DNA from: Olleya sp. Hel_I_94
GTDB taxonomy: Bacteria > Bacteroidota > Bacteroidia > Flavobacteriales > Flavobacteriaceae
Assembly (NCBI RefSeq): GCF_007827365.1
Contig: NZ_VISI01000002.1
Span: 749,001 to 813,000, forward strand
DNA length: 64,000 bases
Reading direction: 5' to 3'
The position numbers and the translations under genes are program-made. Every line of letters starts with the position of its first letter. Position 1 is the stretch's first letter. Shown here piece after piece: positions 46,643-54,547 of this stretch. The notes under the pieces are model-generated. The model did no database searches. It was not told the origin of the DNA and worked only from the letters and a program-made list of their open reading frames with translations.

Positions 46643-47028
46643 ATTTTTTTTAATTCAATATCTAATTTAGCTAACAGCATTAATTCTGATTTGTTACGAT
46701 TAGAAAAACTACTTGCTACTGCATTTGCTGTTTTTACTATTAATGCTTTTCGTGATTCAGTAAATAGCGTTTTATTAGTGTTCATAAAATTCAAAAAACT
46801 TTTAAAACAGGTGTCTGCATCGTAATCTTGATCCCTCTGTAACCAACTAAAACTATCAATAATTGTAAATGTATCTTCAGTTAATTTCCATTCCTTTTCT
46901 ACTGTAAATTTTAAGGCGTTAATTTCATCAACTTCAATTGTACCATCTATACAAGCAATAGCATAAAACAACTTACCAAGGTTTTGATAAAATAGTTTAA
47001 GGGTATGATCTTCATTTTTCATATTCAA
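46639..47028 (-). CDS. TerB-like protein heading the efflux operon
   Basis: This 129-residue helical protein has no signal peptide. LGKLFYAIACIDGTIEVDEINALK near the N-terminus matches the TerB/DjlA-like domain, in which acidic residues on helices bind metal. TerB domains occur in tellurite-resistance and other stress systems. It overlaps the adaptor gene by 4 bases (ATGA) and so leads a four-gene operon of TerB-like, adaptor, permease and ATPase genes. MNMKNED has a second possible start two codons later. It is transcribed divergently from the histidine kinase and shares its FNR-like site. Confidence 0.78.
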   Translation of the reverse strand: MNMKNEDHTLKLFYQNLGKLFYAIACIDGTIEVDEINALKFTVEKEWKLTEDTFTIIDSFSWLQRDQDYDADTCFKSFLNFMNTNKTLFTESRKALIVKTANAVASSFSNRNKSELMLLAKLDIELKKI

Positions 47029-47041
47029 TAATATTACACCG

Positions 47042-47049
47042 GAAAATTA
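47042..47049 (-). promoter_or_regulatory. -7-like box of the TerB/efflux operon
   Basis: On the minus strand this is TAATTTTC, ending 36.5 bases from the centre of the palindrome at 47072-47085. The final base differs from the TAnnTTTG consensus, as expected for an activator-dependent promoter. Confidence 0.5.
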
Positions 47050-47071
47050 AGCCGAATCTTTAACTTATTTC

Positions 47072-47085
47072 ATGATATAAATCAT
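47072..47085. promoter_or_regulatory. FNR/FixK-like operator shared by the divergent kinase and efflux operons
   Basis: ATGAT-ATAA-ATCAT is a near-symmetrical site centred at 47078.5. Rightward, TTTTTTTG (47108-47115) and leftward, TAATTTTC (47042-47049) both end 36.5 bases from the centre, so one dimer could activate both directions. Confidence 0.75.
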
Positions 47086-47154
47086 CAAAAAGTAGAGCAC
47101 TCCCACTTTTTTTTGTAATTTTATTTTCGTTAATAAATACGCTTAAAACACTGT

Positions 47155-48291
47155 ATGCTTAAAACTAATCAAGATGTTTTTGAAATACTATCTGAAGCCA
47201 TATCTGAAGGTATTTTGATAGTGGACGAAAACCAAATTATTATAGCTGTAAACTCGTCCACTGAAGAGATGTTTGGCTATGAAAAAGATGAGTTAAACAA
47301 CAAACCACTAGAAACTTTAATACCTAAGACTTACCATAAAGGTCATGGACAGCATTTTAATAACTATTATAAACACAGCGAAAAACGTACCATGGGTAAA
47401 GGACGCGCACTTTTTGCTGCAAGAAAAGATGGCAGTACTTTTCCTGTTGAAGTTGGTTTAAATCCATTTACTGTCTCTGAAAAAAAATATGTAATGGCAT
47501 TAGCTATTGATATTACAGAACGTAAAAATTATACCGATAAACTTGAAAAAACAGTTATCGAACGTACAAAACAACTTACCGAAGCTTTAGCTACAGAAAA
47601 AGAATTAAATGATTTAAAAACAAAGTTTCTATCTCTTGTTTCACACGAGTTTAAAACACCTTTAACCGGAATATTAACCTCGTCTATGCTACTAAGCAAA
47701 TACAAATTAGCAGAACAACAAGATAAACGAGACAAGCATATAAATACCATTAATAGTAAAGTACACTACCTTAATAATATTTTAAATGACTTTTTATCTG
47801 TAGAAAAACTTGAATCTGGAAAAGTAAATTATAGGTTTACAGAATTTAGATTAAGCAAGGTTATAAATGAAGTTATTTATAATGCAAATATGCTTTTAAA
47901 AGAAGGTCAAAAAATAAATTATCCAGAAGACATTGATGATATGTCACTAATTCAAGATGAGAAAACTTTGGAATTAGCATTGTCTAATCTGGTGCATAAT
48001 GCCATTAAATATTCGCCAGAAAACACTACCATTCAATTAAAAGTAAAACAAGATGCAATCAATACAACTTTTATAATTATTGATAACGGAATTGGAATTC
48101 CAGAAAACGATCAAAAAAACATATTTAATCGTTATTTTAGGGCTGAAAATGCGCTGTTAAATCAAGGCACAGGAATAGGATTAAATATTGTCAAAACACA
48201 TTTAGAAAACTTAGGAGGAGCCATAAGTTTTGAAAGTGAAGAAAATAAAGGTTCCACATTTACCATTACCATACCAAACCAACCAAACTAA
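47155..48291 (+). CDS. Soluble PAS sensor histidine kinase (FixL-like PAS core)
   Basis: This 378-residue cytoplasmic kinase has no membrane helix. The PAS domain (residues ~8-125) contains SEGILIVDENQIIIAVN and a stretch close to FixL: RKDGSTFPVEVG, with His64 in YHKGHGQHF at the position of the FixL haem ligand (a His is also found here in some haem-free PAS domains). A coiled linker leads to the HisKA domain with phosphorylation site His164 in SHEFKTPLTG, and the catalytic domain has the N-box Asn282, G1 DNGIGIP (310-316) and G2 GTGIGL (338-343). The response regulator gene overlaps by one base (TAATG), so they are a cognate pair. A likely signal is oxygen or redox state. Confidence 0.94.
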   Translation: MLKTNQDVFEILSEAISEGILIVDENQIIIAVNSSTEEMFGYEKDELNNKPLETLIPKTYHKGHGQHFNNYYKHSEKRTMGKGRALFAARKDGSTFPVEVGLNPFTVSEKKYVMALAIDITERKNYTDKLEKTVIERTKQLTEALATEKELNDLKTKFLSLVSHEFKTPLTGILTSSMLLSKYKLAEQQDKRDKHINTINSKVHYLNNILNDFLSVEKLESGKVNYRFTEFRLSKVINEVIYNANMLLKEGQKINYPEDIDDMSLIQDEKTLELALSNLVHNAIKYSPENTTIQLKVKQDAINTTFIIIDNGIGIPENDQKNIFNRYFRAENALLNQGTGIGLNIVKTHLENLGGAISFESEENKGSTFTITIPNQPN

Positions 48292-49340
48292 TGAAAACCA
48301 TACTTTTAATTGAAGATGACGCTGTTTTAAGAGAAAACACTAAAGAACTTTTAGAGCTTTCTAACTACCACGTGACTACTGCATCAAACGGAAGATTAGG
48401 ATTAGAAGCTGCTATGACAACCACACCAGACATTATTATCTGCGATATAATGATGCCAGAACTAGATGGATATGGTGTATTAGATGGCTTGTCTAAGCAA
48501 GAAAAAACAATGCACATTCCTTTTATTTTTTTAAGTGCAAAAACCGAAAGACAAGATGTAAGAAAAGGTATGGATTTAGGTGCAGATGATTATATTACAA
48601 AACCCTTTGAAGAGGATGAAATAATAAGCGCAATAGAAAGTAGATTAGCTAAAGCTTCTATTTTAAAAGACCGTCGTGAAGCCCAAAACCCTGACTCAAA
48701 TAAAACAGATACGCTTAGAAATTTAAATGACTTAAAAAACTTTTTTGATGATAATGGAGACCTGTTTGATTATGGTAAAGATGAGCAGATTTACAAAGAA
48801 GGTCAAAACTCTAACTACATTTATTTAATACTTAAAGGTATAGTAAAATGCCATAAATTAGACGAAAAAGGAAAAGAGCTGACCACTGCTTTACATAAAG
48901 AAGATGACTTGTTTGGCTATACCTCATTTACACAAAACATACCATATCAAGAAACCGCAACAACTATAAGCGAGACATCATTAGTTGGGCTTTCAAAAAA
49001 CGAATTGACCAATATTTTAAATACCAATCACAAATTAACTTTAGAGTTAATACAATTACTTACAGATGATATTTCTGGTGTAAAAAATCAATTATTAGAA
49101 ATGGCTTACAGTTCTGTTTACAAAAAAACAGCAACTACAATTTTAAAATTTGCGGACAAATTAAATTGCAAACCTAAAGAGCCCATTAAAATTTCTAGAA
49201 ACGATTTAGCAAGTGTAGCTGGAATAGCAACAGAGACCTTAATTAGGACTATTTCATCCTTTAAAAAACAAGGATTAATAGAAATTGAAGGTCGAAACAT
49301 TAAAATTATTGATATCGAAAAACTTAAAGAAGTTAACTAA
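48291..49340 (+). CDS. Response regulator with CRP/FNR-type output (receiver-cNMP-HTH fusion)
   Basis: This 349-residue protein is a fusion. Residues 1-120 are a receiver domain: Asp9-Asp10, phosphoacceptor Asp52 (CDIMMPELDG), Ser82, Lys104. After a linker, ~150-270 is a cyclic-nucleotide-binding-like barrel (KEGQNSNYIYLILKGIVK) and ~280-349 is a Crp-type winged helix. The recognition helix reads GIATETLIRTISSF; Glu315 and Arg319 are the pair that in CRP/FNR read TGA half-sites, which matches the TGAT sites around it. The barrel lacks the FNR Cys cluster, so the signal should come from phosphorylation by the coupled kinase. CRP-type outputs on response regulators are uncommon. Confidence 0.92.
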   Translation: MKTILLIEDDAVLRENTKELLELSNYHVTTASNGRLGLEAAMTTTPDIIICDIMMPELDGYGVLDGLSKQEKTMHIPFIFLSAKTERQDVRKGMDLGADDYITKPFEEDEIISAIESRLAKASILKDRREAQNPDSNKTDTLRNLNDLKNFFDDNGDLFDYGKDEQIYKEGQNSNYIYLILKGIVKCHKLDEKGKELTTALHKEDDLFGYTSFTQNIPYQETATTISETSLVGLSKNELTNILNTNHKLTLELIQLLTDDISGVKNQLLEMAYSSVYKKTATTILKFADKLNCKPKEPIKISRNDLASVAGIATETLIRTISSFKKQGLIEIEGRNIKIIDIEKLKEVN

Positions 49341-49363
49341 TAGCCTTATTAAATAAAAGGTAT

Positions 49364-49377
49364 ATGATTTTTATCAT
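49364..49377. promoter_or_regulatory. FNR/FixK-like operator of the usp/patatin operon
   Basis: ATGAT-TTTT-ATCAT is a perfect palindrome centred at 49370.5. It lies just after the regulator gene and before the universal-stress gene. Confidence 0.8.
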
Positions 49378-49399
49378 TTTTTAAAACAAGTGTTACGCA

Positions 49400-49407
49400 T
49401 AGATTTG
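49400..49407 (+). promoter_or_regulatory. -7 box of the usp/patatin operon
   Basis: TAGATTTG fits TAnnTTTG and ends 36.5 bases from the operator centre, predicting transcription from about 49412 and an activator position of -41.5. Confidence 0.6.
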
Positions 49408-49429
49408 TTTTTAATAAGATAAAAATTAA

Positions 49430-50272
49430 ATGAAATCTATATTATTACCTACAGATTTTTCAAAAAACTCTTGGAACGCTATTGAATATGCAATTAAGTT
49501 TTGTTCAAACACACCATGTACATTTTATTTAATGCATGTCAATAGATTAGCAGAAGTTTCTGTGGATACAATAGATTACAATATTAATACTGCTGTTATT
49601 GAAGAGACTTATACTGCTACTGCTAAAAAACAATTAACCGCATTTTTAAAAAAAATAGCTAGTCAATATCCAAATAACCCAAATCATGCTTTTTATACTA
49701 TAAACGAAGTCGATTTTTTTATAGACGCTGTTAGAAAACAGGTTTTAGAAAAAAAGATAGACCTTATAGTTATGGGTACAAAAGGAGCTTCCGGATTAGA
49801 AAAGCTAATCCTAGGCAGCAACACAGCAGATATTATTACCAAAGTAAAATGCAATACTTTAGTGGTACCTGAAAACGCAACCTTTAAAACCCTTAGTCAA
49901 ATTGCATTTCCTACAGATTTTCTACAATTTTACGGTATAACAACATTACAACCTATTGTAGATATTTTAGAAAAATTTAATGCAGCATTAAGAGTACTTC
50001 ATATTACAAAGAAAAACTCTGTATTAAATAATGATCAAAAAAAGAATAAAGAGTTTGTTTCAGATTACTTTGGTGCTAACAAGCATAGTTTTCATTACCT
50101 TACTAACACAAAAATTGAAGCTGCAATACAATCCTTTGTACAAGAAAATTCCATTGATATGATTGCTATGGTAGCTAAAAATCTAAACTATTTTCAACAA
50201 ATACTTTTTCATAGTAAAGTTGAAGACATTAACTATCAAACAGATGTACCCTTTTTAGTGCTTCACGAATAA
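49430..50272 (+). CDS. Tandem universal stress protein
   Basis: This 280-residue cytoplasmic protein has two Usp domains. The first (residues ~1-145) begins KSILLPTDFSKNSWNAIEYA and carries the ATP-binding signature MGTKGASGLEKLILGSNT, so it can bind ATP. The second (~150-280) starts SQIAFPTDFLQFYG, lacks the glycine-rich loop and is probably structural. Usp proteins support survival under starvation and oxygen limitation and are classic targets of FNR-type regulators. The patatin gene follows after 8 bases. Confidence 0.93.
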   Translation: MKSILLPTDFSKNSWNAIEYAIKFCSNTPCTFYLMHVNRLAEVSVDTIDYNINTAVIEETYTATAKKQLTAFLKKIASQYPNNPNHAFYTINEVDFFIDAVRKQVLEKKIDLIVMGTKGASGLEKLILGSNTADIITKVKCNTLVVPENATFKTLSQIAFPTDFLQFYGITTLQPIVDILEKFNAALRVLHITKKNSVLNNDQKKNKEFVSDYFGANKHSFHYLTNTKIEAAIQSFVQENSIDMIAMVAKNLNYFQQILFHSKVEDINYQTDVPFLVLHE

Positions 50273-50280
50273 TTTAAAAG

Positions 50281-51042
50281 ATGAATATAGGCTTAGTTCT
50301 TTCTGGTGGTGGTATGCGAGGTGCTGCACATATTGGTGCAATTAAAGCATTAGAAGAGCACGATATTTTCCCTACACATATTGCAGGTACAAGCGCAGGA
50401 GCTATTATTGGTTCATTATATGCATATGGCTTTTCATGCCAACAAATGATGGAATTTTTAAAAACTATCCAACTTTTTAACTACAAAAAATTTGCTATTA
50501 GCAAACCTGGTTTTATTGATGCCGAAAAATATTATAACTACTTTAAAAAACAGTTTCCAGAGGATAATTTTAAAGCATTAGACAAACAGCTTTTTATAAC
50601 TGCTACAAACATTTTAAGTGGTGATTTAGAAGTATTTAATGAAGGTGAATTAATTAAACCTGTTTTAGCATCGGCAGCTTTTCCTGGATTATTTTCTCCA
50701 ATAAAAATGAAACATGGCTTGTACGTCGATGGTGGTGTACTAAACAACTTTCCTGTGGACGTGCTACAAAAAGAATGCGATCAAATTATTGGCGTTTATT
50801 TAAATTTATATAAAACAAAAACAGAAGCGCAATTAAAACATTTTCATAATATTATTGAGCGTTCCATTACTTTAGGTGCTGTAAAAACAGATATGGAAAA
50901 GTTTTCAAATTGTGATGTTTTAATAGCACCTCAAGCACTAAGTCAATTTGCACTTTTTGACAAAAAAAATATCGATGCTATTTATAAAATTGGTTACGAT
51001 AGCATGAAAGACGTCTTAAAAAACCAAAAATCAAAGACTTAA
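50281..51042 (+). CDS. Patatin-like phospholipase (RssA type)
   Basis: This 253-residue Ser-Asp hydrolase has the oxyanion loop SGGGMRGAAHIG (8-19), nucleophile Ser38 in GTSAG, and catalytic Asp150 in YVDGGVLNNFPV. The family removes acyl chains from phospholipids, often in membrane remodelling under stress. No signal peptide is present, so it acts on the cytoplasmic side. It is the second gene of the usp operon. Confidence 0.94.
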   Translation: MNIGLVLSGGGMRGAAHIGAIKALEEHDIFPTHIAGTSAGAIIGSLYAYGFSCQQMMEFLKTIQLFNYKKFAISKPGFIDAEKYYNYFKKQFPEDNFKALDKQLFITATNILSGDLEVFNEGELIKPVLASAAFPGLFSPIKMKHGLYVDGGVLNNFPVDVLQKECDQIIGVYLNLYKTKTEAQLKHFHNIIERSITLGAVKTDMEKFSNCDVLIAPQALSQFALFDKKNIDAIYKIGYDSMKDVLKNQKSKT

Positions 51043-51097
51043 AATATATTCCGTAAAGCAATAAAATGCACAACTCTTATTATGACAAGCAATTCCG

Positions 51098-51105
51098 TAT
51101 CTTTG
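51098..51105 (+). promoter_or_regulatory. Predicted -7 box of selO
   Basis: TATCTTTG, 18 bases before the selO start codon. No TTG is seen at the usual distance. Confidence 0.5.
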
Positions 51106-51122
51106 TTATATAAAGGCTTGAC

Positions 51123-52685
51123 ATGAAACTGAACATAAAAAATACATTTACCTCACAACTTCCCGCAGATCCAATAACAGACAATAGCAGACGTCAAGTT
51201 ACTAAAGCTTGTTATAGTTTTGTGACGCCTAAACAAACTGCAAAACCAGAGTTAATCCATGTCTCTCCAGAGATGTTGGACACCTTGGGATTGTCAGAAA
51301 ACGATGCTAAAACAAAACAGTTTTTAAACGTGTTTACAGGTAATACTGTGATGGAGGGATCAACACCATACGCCATGTGCTATGGTGGACACCAATTTGG
51401 ACATTGGGCTGGACAATTAGGCGATGGTCGTGCTATTAATTTATTTGAAGTCGAACACAAAAACAAAAACTGGAAACTACAATTAAAAGGTGCTGGAGAA
51501 ACACCGTATTCTAGAACAGCAGACGGATTAGCAGTTTTAAGAAGCTCTGTTAGAGAGTATTTATGTAGCGAAGCCATGTATCATTTAGGTGTACCAACCA
51601 CACGTGCTTTAAGCTTAGCATTATCAGGAGACCAAGTCCTGCGCGACGTTATGTATAACGGGAATCCTGATTACGAAAAAGGCGCAATTGTGTCACGAAT
51701 TTCACCAAGTTTTTTACGTTTTGGAAGTTTCGAGATTTTAGCCTCAAGACAAGATACAGAAACCTTAAAAACACTTGTAGACTATACTATAAACACCCAT
51801 TTTGCGCATTTAGGTCCACCAAACAAACAAGCTTACGTTCAGTTTTTTAATGACGTAGCTATGCGAAGTTTAGACATGGTTATCCATTGGCAACGTGTTG
51901 GTTTTGTGCATGGTGTTATGAATACCGATAACTTATCAATCCTAGGATTAACCATAGATTATGGACCTTACGGATGGCTAGAAGGTTTTAAGCCTGGATG
52001 GACGCCAAATACTACAGATAATCACAATAAACGCTACCAATATGGCGCGCAACCAGATATTGTCCTTTGGAATTTATACCAATTAGCAAATGCCTTATAT
52101 CCATTAATTGAAGAAGCCGAAGGTTTAGAAGCGGTGTTAGCAAATTATGCCGAACAGAAAGATATCCAATACCTACAAATGATGCGTAGTAAGATTGGAT
52201 TGTCATCCGAAGAACAACTAGACGCCAACCTTATTCAAGAACTAGAAGACTGTTTACAGTTAACAGAAACAGATATGACTATCTTTTTCCGTAATCTATC
52301 AGATTTTGATGGTGCAAATCCGACTAATGGGTTACAAATTATTCGTGAATCGTTTTACGACATAAAATCAGTAACCGAAGCTATAAAAGACAGATGGAAT
52401 TTATGGTTTGATAGTTATGCAGACCGTTTGGAACGCGACCCAATTTCAGCGAAAGCGAAAAAAGAAAACATGAACAGCGTAAACCCAAAATACGTGTTAC
52501 GTAATTATATGGCACAATTAGCTATAGATGACGCCAACAAAGGCGACTACAAACTTATTGACGACTTATTCAATTTATTAAAACAACCTTATGCTGAGCA
52601 ACCAAAACACGAAAAATGGTTTGCAAAACGACCAGAATGGGCAAGACACAAGGTTGGTTGCTCCATGTTATCTTGTAGCTCTTAA
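51123..52685 (+). CDS. selO: Protein adenylyltransferase SelO (YdiU)
   Basis: SelO is a kinase-like enzyme that transfers AMP to protein Ser, Thr or Tyr residues and is linked to redox homeostasis. The 520-residue length is standard. Recognisable parts are CYGGHQFGHWAGQLGDGRAI near residue 80, QLKGAGETPYSRTADG, HGVMNTDNLSILGLTIDYGP (the Asn and Asp metal ligands of the inverted kinase site), and a C-terminal SCSS, where animal homologues carry selenocysteine; here the position is a cysteine. A copy of the TTTC-GCGAAAGCGAAAA hairpin element lies inside the gene at 52444-52461, translated as ISAKAKK. Confidence 0.96.
   Translation: MKLNIKNTFTSQLPADPITDNSRRQVTKACYSFVTPKQTAKPELIHVSPEMLDTLGLSENDAKTKQFLNVFTGNTVMEGSTPYAMCYGGHQFGHWAGQLGDGRAINLFEVEHKNKNWKLQLKGAGETPYSRTADGLAVLRSSVREYLCSEAMYHLGVPTTRALSLALSGDQVLRDVMYNGNPDYEKGAIVSRISPSFLRFGSFEILASRQDTETLKTLVDYTINTHFAHLGPPNKQAYVQFFNDVAMRSLDMVIHWQRVGFVHGVMNTDNLSILGLTIDYGPYGWLEGFKPGWTPNTTDNHNKRYQYGAQPDIVLWNLYQLANALYPLIEEAEGLEAVLANYAEQKDIQYLQMMRSKIGLSSEEQLDANLIQELEDCLQLTETDMTIFFRNLSDFDGANPTNGLQIIRESFYDIKSVTEAIKDRWNLWFDSYADRLERDPISAKAKKENMNSVNPKYVLRNYMAQLAIDDANKGDYKLIDDLFNLLKQPYAEQPKHEKWFAKRPEWARHKVGCSMLSCSS
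52444..52461 (+). repeat. Short hairpin element inside selO
   Basis: TTTCAGCGAAAGCGAAAA differs by one base from the copy at 61091-61108. It is in frame inside the C-terminal third of selO. Confidence 0.7.
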
Positions 52686-52744
52686 AATTAGGTTAAAAAC
52701 CAGGGTGTTTTTAGCATAAAAATAATTTTATGTATGGTTATTAG

Positions 52745-52752
52745 TATCTTTG
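52745..52752 (+). promoter_or_regulatory. Predicted -7 box of the DUF2452 gene
   Basis: TATCTTTG, 17 bases before the start codon at 52769, implying a very short leader. Confidence 0.5.
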
Positions 52753-52768
52753 TTAAAAAAGAAAAAGG

Positions 52769-53209
52769 ATGTCAGACACTAAAAAACCTGATAATATTGT
52801 CTTTAACCAAGAGACACAAAAATACGATGCATCATTAAAACCATATGCAACAAATGTTGGTGCGCCAGCCATAAAAGTAACTGAAAACGTCACTTGGAAA
52901 AACAAAAACGTACACAAAGCCAATCAGCAAATTAAAGCCAAGTATTTAGAGCTAAAAGCCGAATATGAAAAAATGATGGCAGAACTAGAATATAACAATC
53001 TAGTCTATAATGCTAAGTTCAGTTTTCAGCCTATAATTGGCGATACCTATCATTTATACAGAGATAAAAAAGGACAACCTTTTTTATCCATTATTGCTCC
53101 AGAACAATGCAATTTTGACTTTATAGGTAGTTTTTATTTAAACTCAGAGCATATCTGGAAAAGAATAGACGAAGAAATTATTGGCCAAGATCTAATTACT
53201 AATGACTAA
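52769..53209 (+). CDS. DUF2452 protein
   Basis: This 146-residue cytoplasmic protein matches the DUF2452 family in its C-terminal half: FSFQPIIGDTYHLYRDKKG, SIIAPEQCNFDFIGSFYL and WKRIDEE. A helical middle section (ANQQIKAKYLELKAEYEKMM) precedes it. No function is known for the family. Its stop overlaps the start of the next gene by 8 bases, so the two are co-translated. Confidence 0.85.
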   Translation: MSDTKKPDNIVFNQETQKYDASLKPYATNVGAPAIKVTENVTWKNKNVHKANQQIKAKYLELKAEYEKMMAELEYNNLVYNAKFSFQPIIGDTYHLYRDKKGQPFLSIIAPEQCNFDFIGSFYLNSEHIWKRIDEEIIGQDLITND

Positions 53210-53618
53210 TCTTCATATTGTAAGTCTACTCTTCGATTTTGGATTAGTAGTATTAATTTGGATGGTTCAGCTTATTATATATCCAAGTTTTAAATATTAC
53301 AATCAAGAGTCGTTAATAAAATGGCACGCCAAATATACAGTAAGAATAGCTGGTGTTGTTATCCCGTTAATGTTTGGACAGCTTATACTCTACTTATATC
53401 TTGTATTTACGCAACCCGATGCCTCTATTTATATTAGAAGCGTTTTAACTATCAGTGCGTGGATAGCAACATTTGCAATATTTGTTCCCTTACACAACAC
53501 TATTAACAACGGAAAAAGTACAGAAAAAACACTACAAGATTTAGTTTCAAAAAACTGGATAAGAACAGCAACTTGGACGGTACTATTTATCTTAAACCTA
53601 ATTACAATAGTAAAATAA
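53202..53618 (+). CDS. Four-helix membrane protein of unknown function
   Basis: This 138-residue protein has hydrophobic helices at about residues 5-25, 45-70, 78-100 and 117-137. Features include VLIWMVQLIIYPSF and KWHAKYTVRIAGVVIPLMFG; the pattern resembles small membrane proteins with two conserved His (here a His in WHAKY and one in PLHNTINN). It overlaps the DUF2452 gene by 8 bases. Confidence 0.8.
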   Translation: MTNLHIVSLLFDFGLVVLIWMVQLIIYPSFKYYNQESLIKWHAKYTVRIAGVVIPLMFGQLILYLYLVFTQPDASIYIRSVLTISAWIATFAIFVPLHNTINNGKSTEKTLQDLVSKNWIRTATWTVLFILNLITIVK

Positions 53619-53625
53619 AAAGCAT

Positions 53626-53661
53626 AAAAAAATCCCAAGCATAACACTTGGGATTTTTTTT
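53626..53661. terminator. Bidirectional terminator between the membrane protein and tal
   Basis: AAAAAAATCCCAAG / CTTGGGATTTTTTT with a 7-base loop lies between convergent genes. Confidence 0.92.
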
Positions 53662-53707
53662 AATATTTAATAGTCCGCAAATTGCTAACTATTTAATCCG
53701 TACAAAA

Positions 53708-54361
53708 TTAGTTTCCTTTTTTGTAATCTTCTAAAAACTTAGCTAAACCGCTATCTGTTAAAGGATGTCTTAATAACCCTTCAATAGAGCTTAAAGGACC
53801 AGTCATAACATCAGCACCTAATTTAGCACAGTCAATTACGTGCATTGTGTGACGTACAGACGCAGCTAAAATTTCTGTTTCAAAAGCGTAGTTATCATAG
53901 ATATGTCTAATCTCTGCAATCAGGTTTAAACCATCCGTAGAGATATCATCCAAACGTCCTATAAAAGGAGATACATAAGTCGCACCAGCCTTAGCAGCTA
54001 ATAATGCTTGACCAGGAGAAAACACTAATGTTACATTAGTTTTAATCCCTTTATCGCTAAAGTATTTACAAGCCTTAATACCATCTTTAATCATTGGTAA
54101 TTTAACCACGATTTGATCATGTAATTCAGCAAGCGCCTCACCTTCTTTAACCATACCTTCAAAGTCAGTAGCAATTACTTCCGCACTAACATCACCATCC
54201 ACAATGTTGCAAATGTCAACATAATGCTTCATGATATTATCATGTCCAGTAATCCCTTCCTTAGCCATTAAAGACGGGTTAGTAGTAACACCATCTAAAA
54301 TACCCATATCCTGAGCGTCTCTAATTTGGTCTAAATTGGCAGTATCAATAAAAAATTTCAT
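53708..54361 (-). CDS. tal: Transaldolase (TalC/Fsa subfamily)
   Basis: This 217-residue enzyme is of the small transaldolase type, which moves a dihydroxyacetone unit in the non-oxidative pentose phosphate pathway. [14 protein letters not shown] and [13 protein letters not shown] form the substrate site, the Schiff-base lysine is Lys87 in VVKLPM, and [26 protein letters not shown] is the central barrel segment. The leader upstream holds a predicted three-way-junction RNA (54398-54487), so expression may be controlled at the RNA level. Confidence 0.95.
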   Translation of the reverse strand: MKFFIDTANLDQIRDAQDMGILDGVTTNPSLMAKEGITGHDNIMKHYVDICNIVDGDVSAEVIATDFEGMVKEGEALAELHDQIVVKLPMIKDGIKACKYFSDKGIKTNVTLVFSPGQALLAAKAGATYVSPFIGRLDDISTDGLNLIAEIRHIYDNYAFETEILAASVRHTMHVIDCAKLGADVMTGPLSSIEGLLRHPLTDSGLAKFLEDYKKGN

Positions 54362-54397
54362 TCTAAAAAATATTTAAGTTGTGTATATAATTATTTT

Positions 54398-54487
54398 GGG
54401 CGTCACCACAAGGGTCAGGCTGTTCGTTATATCTTTTTTTGCCATTTGTGGCAGCAAAAAAAGGATGCCACTTCCATCCTTAACGCA
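54398..54487 (-). ncRNA. Candidate structured RNA in the tal leader
   Basis: Read on the minus strand, CGTTA (54481-54485) pairs with TAACG (54425-54429), enclosing two hairpins: AAGGATG / CATCCTT (54461-54481, partly shared with the closing stem) and TTTTTTTGC-x-GCCA / TGGCAAAAAAA (54434-54462). A GC-rich 3' part (GCCTGACCC, then GGTGACGCCC) follows. A -7 box (54491-54498) starts transcription exactly at its 5' end. I recall similar motifs before many Bacteroidota genes but cannot name an Rfam family; Flavo-1 is a possibility. It may be a leader or a free small RNA. Confidence 0.5.
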
Positions 54488-54490
54488 ATG

Positions 54491-54498
54491 CAAAGTTA
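54491..54498 (-). promoter_or_regulatory. Predicted -7 box for the structured RNA/tal transcript
   Basis: TAACTTTG followed by C on the minus strand, fitting TAnnTTTG. The predicted start is at about 54487. Confidence 0.6.
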
Positions 54499-54547
54499 CA
54501 ATTTAACTTTTGCAAGTAAAATAATGATATCAAATGATATTAACATT

